Shown: piece by piece, positions 56,338-63,266 of the stretch
Position numbering within the stretch: the first letter of the stretch is position 1
How the letters are laid out: each line of letters opens with the position of its first letter
Assembly: GCA_019634625.1 (NCBI GenBank)
Contig: JAHCBA010000013.1
Span: forward strand, 1-64,000
Source of the DNA: Verrucomicrobiia bacterium
Lineage (GTDB): Bacteria > Verrucomicrobiota > Verrucomicrobiia > Limisphaerales > CAIMTB01
Direction: 5' to 3'
DNA length: 64,000 nt
Program-made: the position numbers and the translations under genes
The notes under the pieces: model-generated
Databases searched by the model: none
The model's input: the letters and a program-made list of their open reading frames with translations, nothing else
Told to the model about the DNA's origin: nothing

Positions 56338-58135
56338 GGCGGCGGGAGAGGTTGATGGGGGGGGTGGACGGGACGTCCTCCTGAAGGAGGAGCAGGGTGC
56401 GGTCGTCGGCGGCGGGGCGTTCGCCGTCGATGTCACCCTGGAGTTCACCGATGCGGGCGATGGTCCGTTCGACCTCGTCGCGGCGGAGGATGGAAGTGTT
56501 GAGGATTTCGATGAGGGGACCGGTGCCGACCTGGACGCCGTCGGGGTAGGTCGCCTCGGTGACACCGTCGGTGTAGAGGAGGAGTCTGGCGCCTGGCGGG
56601 AGGATGCGGCGTTCCTCGTGGAATTCGAGGCTGGAGCAGATGCCGAGGGGAGGGCCGCAACTGAGGACCTCCTCGGCGGGATGATCGACGCCGGCGAGGA
56701 GGAGCGGGGGATGGCCGGCGCCGGCGACGCGGAGTTCGCGGGTGGAGAGGTTGACGTAGGCGAGCTGGGCGGTGATGAACATCTCGAGTTCGCCCAGTTC
56801 CTCGACGAGGTTTTCGTTGAGCCAGTCCACGAAGGGTCCCGGGCTGCGGGCGAGTTCGGGGCGGGCGCGGAGGAGGGTACGGAAGACCGTGGCGAAGAGG
56901 GCGGCGGGGAGGCCCTTGCCCATGACATCGGCGACGGCGAGGAGGAGGCCGTTGGAGCCGACCTCGATGATGTCGTAGAAGTCGCCCCCGACGCGCTGGG
57001 CGCTTTCGCAGAAGCCGAGGGTGGCCCAGCGGCCGTTGCGGGGATGCTGTTTGGGGAGGAGCTGGCGCTGGATGCGGGAGGCCACCTCATAATCGCGATC
57101 GAGCAACTGGGCCTGGAGGGTGGATTTCTGGAACTGGGCGTTGCGGATCTGGATGCCGAGGAAGTCGGAGAGGGTATGGACGATGTTGACCTGACCGGCG
57201 GTGAAGGGATGGGAGCCGGCATAGCGGCCGACGGCGAGGGAGCCCACGAGCTGGCCGGCCACGAAGAGGGGATGGGCGAGTCCGGCGAGGGTTGCGGAGA
57301 GACAGCGGAGGGGATCGCCCTGGGGTGGGGGTTCGGAAGGATCGAACCAGACGTCCTGGCGGCCGTGGACGGCACGAAGTTCGAGGGAGCCTCCTGGGGA
57401 AAGCGTTCCGGCCAGGGGGAGTGGGGGGAACGGCATGTCGGGATGGGAGGTGCGGGCCACATCGAGGACGCCCCTGGATTCGTCGAGGAGGCGGAGAACG
57501 TACCAGTCGGCGCCGGTGATCTGTTTGAGTTCGAGGAGCCAGCGGTCCATGAACCGGTCGTCTCCGCCGCTGCGGATGAGTTCCTCGGTGAAGCGGAAGA
57601 TGGCCGAGAGGCTCTCGTAGGAGGCGGCCAGTTCCTCGGTCATGGTGTGGAGGGTGGCCTCGAGCATGGATTGCTGCACCGAGGGGTCCGGCGGGGCGGA
57701 TTCAGGTTCCGGGGCGGCGCGTTGGCGGATGACGACGAGGCAGTTTTCCCCGGTGCCGCGCCAGTAGCGCTGGGAGTCGGAGAGGGAACGGATGAGGAAC
57801 AGTCCGCGACCGCCTTCATCGAGGGGATCGGGGAGTTCGGAGGAGGGGGGCAGTTCGAAGCCGGAAGTATGATCGATGACGCGGAGTTCGACGGCGGTGG
57901 GGCTGATTTCGATGGAGACCTCGATGGGGAGGTGCCGGGCGTGGGGCGGGGCGTGTTCGACGGCGTTGTTGCCGGCCTCGGCGCAGATGAGTTCCCAGGC
58001 GTCGGCCTCCGGGGTGCTGAGTCCCTGACGTTCGAGGAAGCCGCGAACGGAGCGGGCCACCTCCCGGATGGCGGCCAGTTCGCAGTGGCAGGTCAGCCGG
58101 AGCAGATTGCCGGGAACGGAGGTGAGGGTGGACAC
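56309..58135 (-). CDS. RsbW-like ATPase - GAF - PP2C (RsbU/SpoIIE) signalling protein
   Basis: A 608-residue partner-switch protein. Residues about 1-140 form a histidine-kinase-type ATPase (anti-sigma kinase type) with N-box ELICAEAGNNAVEHAPPH (48-65) and LDEGGRGLFLIRSLSD (105-120). A GAF-like sensor occupies about 175-335 (ITGADWYVLRLLDESRG). The C-terminal PP2C/SpoIIE phosphatase has RVGGDFYDII (381-390), VADVMGKGLPAALFAT (401-416) and LLLYTDGVTEATYPDG. It thus joins kinase and phosphatase in one chain, acting on the STAS proteins encoded immediately upstream. The likely start is GTG 58135, 4 nt after the stop of the first STAS gene; no ribosome site is apparent, consistent with translational coupling. 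Confidence 0.87.
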   Translation of the reverse strand: MSTLTSVPGNLLRLTCHCELAAIREVARSVRGFLERQGLSTPEADAWELICAEAGNNAVEHAPPHARHLPIEVSIEISPTAVELRVIDHTSGFELPPSSELPDPLDEGGRGLFLIRSLSDSQRYWRGTGENCLVVIRQRAAPEPESAPPDPSVQQSMLEATLHTMTEELAASYESLSAIFRFTEELIRSGGDDRFMDRWLLELKQITGADWYVLRLLDESRGVLDVARTSHPDMPFPPLPLAGTLSPGGSLELRAVHGRQDVWFDPSEPPPQGDPLRCLSATLAGLAHPLFVAGQLVGSLAVGRYAGSHPFTAGQVNIVHTLSDFLGIQIRNAQFQKSTLQAQLLDRDYEVASRIQRQLLPKQHPRNGRWATLGFCESAQRVGGDFYDIIEVGSNGLLLAVADVMGKGLPAALFATVFRTLLRARPELARSPGPFVDWLNENLVEELGELEMFITAQLAYVNLSTRELRVAGAGHPPLLLAGVDHPAEEVLSCGPPLGICSSLEFHEERRILPPGARLLLYTDGVTEATYPDGVQVGTGPLIEILNTSILRRDEVERTIARIGELQGDIDGERPAADDRTLLLLQEDVPSTPPINLSRRHACHSPHRR

Positions 58136-58139
58136 GGGA

Positions 58140-58445
58140 TCAGGGGGAAGGAAGGAACTCGAAGAGGGAGTCCACGCCGGTAAGGCGGAGGAGTTCGCGG
58201 ACCTGGCTGGGGGTGCCGACCAGTTCCACGCGGCCGCCGCGTTCCTTGAGGCGGGCCCGGATGGCGACCAGGGCGCCGAGGCCTTCGCTGTCCATGAAGG
58301 CGGCGCGGGACATGTCCACCTCGACGCGCCGGTGCTGGGGGGCGAGCTTGGCCCGGACCAGTTCACGGAACAGTCCGGCGTTGGCGCCGCTGAGGCTGTC
58401 GAAGCCGGTCACCTGGAGGACTTCGTCACGGGTCAGTGTGTTCAT
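58140..58445 (-). CDS. STAS-domain anti-sigma factor antagonist, copy 1
   Basis: A 101-residue STAS protein. VEVDMSRAAFMDSEGLGALV contains the phosphorylatable Ser53 in the DSxGL motif, followed by VAIRARLKERGGRVELVG. In partner switching, the unphosphorylated form binds an anti-sigma or kinase protein; phosphorylation releases it. Its start overlaps the stop of STAS copy 2 by 4 nt, and the ATPase-phosphatase follows 4 nt later, so all three should be made together. Confidence 0.93.
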   Translation of the reverse strand: MNTLTRDEVLQVTGFDSLSGANAGLFRELVRAKLAPQHRRVEVDMSRAAFMDSEGLGALVAIRARLKERGGRVELVGTPSQVRELLRLTGVDSLFEFLPSP

Positions 58446-58750
58446 GATGGGAGGGCGACGATCTCGAAGAGACGGTGCATGCGGGTGAGTTCGAGGACCT
58501 GCTGGACCTGGGGTGTCGGCTGGACCACCCGGATGCGGCCCTGACGGCCGACCATGGCCTTGTGCAGGGAGATGAGGGCTCCGAGGCCGGAACTGTCCAC
58601 GAACCGGGTCTCGGAGAAATCGATGTCGATCTGCTGATGTTCGGGCCGGAGCGAGGAGCGGACCTGGTCACGGAACGGCGTGGCGTTCATGGCATTGAGT
58701 TCGCTTGGGCCGCTGATCTGGAGGACGGGATCGGGAGGGGAGGTGCTCAT
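58442..58750 (-). CDS. STAS-domain anti-sigma factor antagonist, copy 2
   Basis: A 102-residue STAS protein with Ser53 in IDIDFSETRFVDSSGLGALI and a conserved RIRVVQPTPQVQQVLELTRM end. It is clearly homologous to copy 1 but not a recent copy. The ATG at 58750 overlaps the stop of the upstream sugar-transferase-like gene by 4 nt, which ties the signalling genes to the polysaccharide genes; a longer frame to 58804 would only add sequence inside that gene. It may compete with copy 1 for the same kinase, or bind another target. Confidence 0.92.
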   Translation of the reverse strand: MSTSPPDPVLQISGPSELNAMNATPFRDQVRSSLRPEHQQIDIDFSETRFVDSSGLGALISLHKAMVGRQGRIRVVQPTPQVQQVLELTRMHRLFEIVALPS

Positions 58751-60030
58751 GAGTTGGGGGCTGAGGTGACAGGCAGGGTGTCGGACGGCTGGCGTGGGGT
58801 GCACCCGAGGGTGCGTAACAGGATTTGAAGGTCGGTTCGGAAGCTGTGCTGGACGGAGTAAAAGCTGGCGTGGGCGCGGGCTTCATCGCCGAACGGGTCC
58901 GGGCAGCCTTCGGCATCGGCGAGGGAGATCAGACCGGGCCGGACCGCCAGCCAGAGGCGTTCGAAATCGTCGTGGAGGGTCCGGGCCTGGTCGCGGGTCA
59001 GCGGGCGGTTGCCGACCCAGGCGAAATCGCCCCTGACGATGTTCCAGAGCTGCGGCCAGCGTCGGGCGAGTCCTTGAATGCCGTTGAGTTCCCGGTATTC
59101 GAGGGTCTCCATGAGGTCCGGATGATGGCTGGGGGCGCGCACGGCCTGGAGGCGGGTGAGGAAGGGCTGGCCGCGCGGCCGTCGCCACCAGGCCCAGGCC
59201 AGCCACGGCGCGGTGAGTGCCAGGGCGGCCAGGGCGAGGGCGCGGCCGGTCCACGAGGCGCGCCTGCCGTGGCTTGCCCGGTCACCGACCGAACCCATGA
59301 GGAAATCGTCGGTCACCTCGGTGCAGGACCCTGTGGTCCATTTGCAGAGGCCGCGTCCCCAGGCGAGGGACTGGCGGACTTCGGTCATGGCACCGAGGTA
59401 GGTACCGGGCCCGATGAAGCTGTCAGCGACCTCGACGCCCTCGTCGAGGTAGGCGCCCTCCTCGATGACGGTGCCGGGGCCGACGAGGCAGCGGGCGCCG
59501 ATCCAGGCATGGGCACCGATCCAGCAGGGGGCTTCGAGGCGGGCGGTGGGGGCGATGCGGGCGCGGACATGGACCCAGATTCCGGGGGACCATTCGCGGG
59601 CGCCGAGCCGCTGGATGCCGCCTTGGGCCAGGAGGTCGCGCAGGGCGCCGTACCAGGCTTTGGGACCGTCCCAGCCCGGGCTGCTGCCGGGGAGGTGGTC
59701 GAGAGGGATGGCGTCGAAGGGGGCGGGCAGCCAGTGGGTATCGCCGAGGGGACGATGTTTGCGGAGCGCGTCTTCGGGGGTGAGTTCGGCGGGTTCGGGC
59801 ACCACTTCCACGCGAAGTCCCCAGCGTTCGCCGCGACCGACCTCGGCGCGGATCTGTTCGGGCCGGTCGGTGGCCAGGATGCGGACGTCACGGGCGCCGC
59901 GGGAGGCGAGTTCGGTGAGCCAGACATCGAGCAGGGAGTTTCCGAGGATGGGGACAAGGGCCAGGGGACGGTCGCGTCCGAGGAACGCCAGGGCCGATCG
60001 ATCCGCGGGGCAGATGACGAGGGCGCGCAT
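58747..60030 (-). CDS. Nucleotidyltransferase-like / left-handed beta-helix / sugar-transferase-like fusion
   Basis: A 427-residue fusion. Residues 1-150 resemble sugar-nucleotidyltransferases (RDRPLALVPILGNSLLDVWL), but the LxGGxGxR loop is absent. A left-handed beta-helix follows (IAPTARLEAPCWIGAHAWIG, 159-178, then CLVGPGTVIEEGAYLDEGVE). One helix (LALAALALTAPWLAWAWW, 265-282) comes next. The C-terminus resembles the end of polyprenyl-phosphate glycosyl-1-phosphate transferases: RRWPQLWNIVRGDFAWVGNR, where the neighbouring active enzyme has SLDELPQFWNVLRGDMSLVG. The D-E pair needed for catalysis is missing, so the domain is probably inactive and regulatory or structural. It starts 3 nt after the active transferase. 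Confidence 0.85.
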   Translation of the reverse strand: MRALVICPADRSALAFLGRDRPLALVPILGNSLLDVWLTELASRGARDVRILATDRPEQIRAEVGRGERWGLRVEVVPEPAELTPEDALRKHRPLGDTHWLPAPFDAIPLDHLPGSSPGWDGPKAWYGALRDLLAQGGIQRLGAREWSPGIWVHVRARIAPTARLEAPCWIGAHAWIGARCLVGPGTVIEEGAYLDEGVEVADSFIGPGTYLGAMTEVRQSLAWGRGLCKWTTGSCTEVTDDFLMGSVGDRASHGRRASWTGRALALAALALTAPWLAWAWWRRPRGQPFLTRLQAVRAPSHHPDLMETLEYRELNGIQGLARRWPQLWNIVRGDFAWVGNRPLTRDQARTLHDDFERLWLAVRPGLISLADAEGCPDPFGDEARAHASFYSVQHSFRTDLQILLRTLGCTPRQPSDTLPVTSAPNS

Positions 60031-60032
60031 GG

Positions 60033-60785
60033 TCAGGTGAGGCGGCCGAAGAGGATGGCCGGGATGGTTTTGGCGAGGATCCAGAGATCGCGGACGAGGG
60101 ACTGGCTCTCGATGTAGCGGACATCGAGTTCGACCTGTTCTGGGAACTCGATGTGATGGCGGTGTCCGACTTCGAGGAGGCGGCCCTCGCGTTCGCCGAT
60201 CTGCCAGAGGCAGGTCATGCCGGGTTTCACGAGGAGCCGGCGGCGGTCGGTCTGGGTGTAGAGGGAGACTTCGCGGGGCACCGGGGGGCGGGGGCCGACG
60301 AGGGACATGTCGCCGCGGAGGACGTTCCAGAACTGGGGGAGTTCGTCGAGGGAGGTGCGACGGAGCCAGTGGCCGATGCGGGTCACGCGGGGATCGTCGC
60401 GGATGAGGACGGTGACGCTGTCCTTGGAGCCGTGTTTGTCGAGGAGTTCCTTGAGGCGGGCTTCGGCGTCCACGACCATCGAGCGGAACTTGAGCATGCG
60501 GAACTCGCGGCCCATGAGGCCGACGCGGGTCTGGCGGAAGAACACCGGTCCGCCGTCCAGCTTGACCAGGATGGCGAGGACGGCGAGGAGGGGGGAGAAG
60601 AGGAGCAGGGCGACGACGCTGCCGGCGATATCCACCAGGCGTTTCAGGAAGAGGGTGCTGCGGACGACGGTGGTCCAGGCGAGGCGTTTCCAGCGGGCGT
60701 AGAGGCTGAGGCGGAAGCGGCCCCAGGGGCGCTGGGCCATCAGCAGGCGCTCCATCATGCGTTCACGGGTTTCGCCTTCGTTCAT
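60033..60785 (-). CDS. Undecaprenyl-phosphate sugar-1-phosphate transferase
   Basis: A 250-residue priming enzyme of the bacterial sugar transferase family (WcaJ/RfbP C-terminal type). One membrane segment (VDIAGSVVALLLFSPLLAVL, 51-70) precedes GGPVFFRQTRVGLMGREFRM, LKFRSMVVDAEARLKELLDK, catalytic RRTSLDELPQFWNVLRGDMS (D147, E148), LVGPRPPVPREVSLYTQTDR and VKPGMTCLWQIGER. It loads the first sugar phosphate onto undecaprenyl phosphate at the cytosolic face, starting an exopolysaccharide or O-antigen unit. It is followed within 3 nt by the inactive-looking homologue and then the STAS genes. No flippase, polymerase or other glycosyltransferase is in this operon. Confidence 0.93.
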   Translation of the reverse strand: MNEGETRERMMERLLMAQRPWGRFRLSLYARWKRLAWTTVVRSTLFLKRLVDIAGSVVALLLFSPLLAVLAILVKLDGGPVFFRQTRVGLMGREFRMLKFRSMVVDAEARLKELLDKHGSKDSVTVLIRDDPRVTRIGHWLRRTSLDELPQFWNVLRGDMSLVGPRPPVPREVSLYTQTDRRRLLVKPGMTCLWQIGEREGRLLEVGHRHHIEFPEQVELDVRYIESQSLVRDLWILAKTIPAILFGRLT

Positions 60786-60937
60786 CGCGGTTCAAGCCTG
60801 GCTCCACGGCAGGTGTTGGCCACTGGCTCTACGCCGTATAACGGCAGGAACTCCGCGAACATGAAGGGCGCAGGCAGGATTCTCTCATGGCGCCCGAGAG
60901 GAAGGGCGGGGAGGCCGGACTGCGCACGAGGAATGCG

Positions 60938-61363
60938 CTAAGGGGACGCGCTACCTGCGGCGCGCCAAAGGGCTTCGAGTTCGGGCTGGATGCCCACGAA
61001 TTCGGAGCGAACCCGGGCTGCGAGGGCGGGTTGTTCGTCGCGACGGAGGCTGGCGGCGCTCTCCTCGAGGGCACGCGCGGCATCCTCCAGTCCGAGGGCG
61101 CCGAAGAGGGCGGAGCTGCCTTTGAGGGAATGGGCGGCGAGGCGCAGGGCGGGCTGGTCAACTCCTGCTGCCAGGCGATCGAGTTCATCGAGTCGCTCCG
61201 GTGTGTCGATGAGGAAGGCGCCGAGGACCTCGGCGACGGCTTCGGGGCCCAGCTCGGATTCGAGGGTGGCGACGGCGGCGCGAAGGCTGGAGGCTGGCGA
61301 GGCATCCGCGCCAACGGGTTCGTGGCGATCACCATTGGAATCGGGCGCGGAGTGGGGATGCAC
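60938..61363 (-). CDS. Hpt-domain phosphotransfer protein
   Basis: A protein of about 141 residues whose core is a four-helix Hpt domain: LGAFLIDTPERLDELDRLAA, LRLAAHSLKGSSALFGALGL with the phosphorylated histidine (H78), and LEDAARALEESAASLRRDEQ. It carries phosphate between a hybrid sensor kinase and a response regulator. The start is uncertain: no ATG is close to the domain, and a GTG at 61363 is used here; an ATG at 61477 would add 38 proline-rich residues. It lies 152 nt upstream of the polysaccharide/partner-switch genes in the same direction and is a plausible phosphate donor for the receiver at their other end. Confidence 0.82.
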   Translation of the reverse strand: MHPHSAPDSNGDRHEPVGADASPASSLRAAVATLESELGPEAVAEVLGAFLIDTPERLDELDRLAAGVDQPALRLAAHSLKGSSALFGALGLEDAARALEESAASLRRDEQPALAARVRSEFVGIQPELEALWRAAGSASP

Positions 61364-61419
61364 GGTTGGGAGTCTAACGATCGCGTCGGGGCGTGGGCAG
61401 GGGAAAATGCGGGGGGGGA

Positions 61420-61674
61420 TCAGGGAAGGAGCGGGAGGAGGTCCAAGCGGCGGAAGAAGACCTCGGAACCCTCGCATTGAAGGTGGATGCGGCCGCGGGC
61501 GGGCCAGACATTGCGGGCGGCGTTGACGGTCACGCCATTGAGATCGAACCGGAGCGTGTCGCCGCGCGCTTCGATCTCGAGGCGGCTCCAGCGATCCGGG
61601 GGACGTTCCACGTCGCGCGGGCCGCGGAAGTCGAGGAGGTCGCGCCAGCGCGGGTCCTTGTCGAAGCCGTCCGG
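61420..61674 (-). pseudogene. Remnant of a DUF1080 (3-keto-disaccharide hydrolase-like) gene
   Basis: Directly after the fumarase stop codon, and in the same frame, translation continues for 84 codons: PDGFDKDPRWRDLLDFRGPR, then RWSRLEIEARGDTLRFDLNG, VTVNAARNVWPARGRIHLQC and EGSEVFFRRLDLLPLLP. This is recognisably the last third of a DUF1080 domain (WNRLEIxxRGDxxxxxxNG and GxIxLQxEGxExxFRRxxLxPL). The front of the domain is missing and there is no ATG; GTG 61609-61611 is the only start candidate. It looks like the 3' end of a gene whose 5' part was lost when the fumarase genes came to lie upstream. Confidence 0.75.
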
Positions 61675-62265
61675 TCAGTGGGTCTGGGCGGGCACATGCC
61701 GGGCCAGGGCTTCGGAGCTGGTTTGGAAGATTTCCTCGTGGAGGGAACGCCCGTGGGAATCGATGGTGACGACGGCGGGGAACTCGACGACATCGAGTTC
61801 CCAGATGGCCTCGGGGGAGCCGAACTTTTCGAGGAAGGAGACGCCGCGGACTTTACGGACGCATTCGGCGAGGACCTGGGCGGCGCCACCGACGGCATGG
61901 AAATAGACGCAGCCGTGTTCGCGGCAGGCGGCGAGGGTTTTGGGGCCCATGCCGCCCTTGCCGATGACCCCGCGGACGCCGTGGTCGCGGATGATCTGCC
62001 ATTGGTAGGGTTCCTCGCGGGTGCTGGTGGTGGGGCCGGCGGCGACGACCTTCCAGTCGCCCGCGTCGTCACGGATGACCACCGGGCCGCAGTGGTAGAG
62101 GATGCCATCCCGCAGGCTGACCCCTTCCGGCAGGGCACCACCATCGTGGAGGTACTTGTGGACCGCGTCGCGTCCGGTGAAGACGACGCCGGAGAGGAGC
62201 ACTTCGTCGCCGACCTTGAGGGAGCGGATGGTTTGTTCCGAGACGGGAGTGGTGATGGGGATCAT
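61675..62265 (-). CDS. Class I fumarate hydratase, beta (C-terminal) subunit
   Basis: A 196-residue Fe-S hydro-lyase C-terminal subunit: SLKVGDEVLLSGVVFTGRDA, HKYLHDGGALPEGVSLRDGI, LYHCGPVV, AAGPTTSTREEPYQWQII, VIGKGGMG and CVYFHAVGGAAQVLAECV. It pairs with the alpha subunit encoded 5 nt upstream to form the class I [4Fe-4S] fumarase (fumarate + water to malate) of the TCA cycle; L-tartrate dehydratase has the same plan, but tartrate genes are not seen. It is about the normal length, and its stop is followed in frame by a DUF1080 fragment. Confidence 0.92.
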   Translation of the reverse strand: MIPITTPVSEQTIRSLKVGDEVLLSGVVFTGRDAVHKYLHDGGALPEGVSLRDGILYHCGPVVIRDDAGDWKVVAAGPTTSTREEPYQWQIIRDHGVRGVIGKGGMGPKTLAACREHGCVYFHAVGGAAQVLAECVRKVRGVSFLEKFGSPEAIWELDVVEFPAVVTIDSHGRSLHEEIFQTSSEALARHVPAQTH

Positions 62266-62270
62266 GGGAA

Positions 62271-63149
62271 TCAGTAGAGCCAGGAGAGGATGCCGCCGTT
62301 GGAATCGAGGGAAGCGCCCTGGCGCCGGTAGGCCCAGCACATGTAGCTGATGCTGACGAAGTAGGAGGCCGGGACGCGATTGACGGCGCAGATCTTGCAG
62401 CCAAGGAGGGTGGTGCGGCCGCCGAAGCCCATGGGGCCGATGCCGAGGTCGTTGGCGGTCTTGACGATTTCCTGCTCGAGGGCGGCGAGTTCGGGGACGG
62501 GATTGACGTCGTCGAGGCGGCGGAGGAACTGGGTTTTGGACCATTCGTAGCCGGTGGCGCGGTCGCCTCCGATGCAGACGCCGAGGATGCCGGGGCCGCA
62601 ACCCTTGCCCTGGGCCTGGAGGATGGCGTCGAGGATGACGCGGCGGCAGCCGTTGAGATCGCGGTTGGCCTGGAGGGATTCCTCGGGGAGGGAGTACTGG
62701 GCGCCGACGTTTTCGCAGCCGCCGCCTTTGAGGACGAGGCGGACATCGAGGGATTCGTCGCGATGCTGATGGAAGTGGAGGGTGGGGGCACCGGGGCCGC
62801 AGTTGGTGCCGTCGTTCCTGCCGGTGAGGGCATCGACGGAGTTCTGGCGCAGGTAGCCCTTCCGGGTGGCCTGGCGGACGGCGTCGCGGGCGGTTTCGGC
62901 GAAGGCGACCTGATCGAGGCCAACCGGGGCATCGACGTAGAAGAGGACGCTGCCGGTATCCTGGCAGATGGGCTGGGACTTGTTGCGGGCGAGGGCGATG
63001 TTGCGCTCGATGATTTCCATGGCCGAGGCGGCGATGGTGCCCTTCTTCTCGATTTCGACGGAGCGGAGGATGGCCTGGTGGACGTCGTCGGGGATTTCGG
63101 CGGAGGTTCGGCGGATGATCTCGATCAGGGAGTCGAGGAGCGACTGCAT
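62271..63149 (-). CDS. Class I fumarate hydratase, alpha (N-terminal) subunit
   Basis: A 292-residue catalytic subunit. Cluster-ligand cysteine regions are visible: QPICQDTGSVLFYVDAPVG, KGCGPGILGVCIGGDRATGY and RTTLLGCKICAVNRVPASYF. Other conserved parts are NSVDALTGRNDGTNCGPGAP and LVLKGGGCENVGAQYSLPEE. The oxygen-labile [4Fe-4S] cluster is inferred from the family. Two-gene fumarase of this type is common in anaerobes, thermophiles and many PVC genomes. It lies 113 nt downstream of gatB and 5 nt before the beta subunit. Confidence 0.93.
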   Translation of the reverse strand: MQSLLDSLIEIIRRTSAEIPDDVHQAILRSVEIEKKGTIAASAMEIIERNIALARNKSQPICQDTGSVLFYVDAPVGLDQVAFAETARDAVRQATRKGYLRQNSVDALTGRNDGTNCGPGAPTLHFHQHRDESLDVRLVLKGGGCENVGAQYSLPEESLQANRDLNGCRRVILDAILQAQGKGCGPGILGVCIGGDRATGYEWSKTQFLRRLDDVNPVPELAALEQEIVKTANDLGIGPMGFGGRTTLLGCKICAVNRVPASYFVSISYMCWAYRRQGASLDSNGGILSWLY

Positions 63150-63212
63150 GCGGGGACGCTAAGGGGCGGACCTGCGGTGTCAATGCATGGGGGAGGGGGG
63201 GCGGGATGCGAA

Positions 63213-63266
63213 GGGACTGAAGGGACCGATGGGACCGATGGGACTGATGGGGCCGATGGGATTCAG
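63213..63266. repeat. Nonamer tandem repeat at the gatB stop codon
   Basis: Six 9-bp units: GGGACTGAA, two GGGACCGAT, GGGACTGAT, GGGGCCGAT and GGGATTCAG. They span the 3' end of gatB, and the last unit contains the stop codon. The unit length is a multiple of three. Confidence 0.8.

Noticed and set aside
60829-60860. A TATAC-type minus 10 box upstream of the priming transferase
   Set aside because: No matching minus 35 element at 16-18 bp, and promoter rules for this phylum are not established.
61675-61680. Programmed read-through of the fumarase TGA into the DUF1080 fragment
   Set aside because: Nothing in the sequence supports read-through: no SECIS-like hairpin was noticed, and the fumarase is complete without it. 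Kept only as a test for the remnant.
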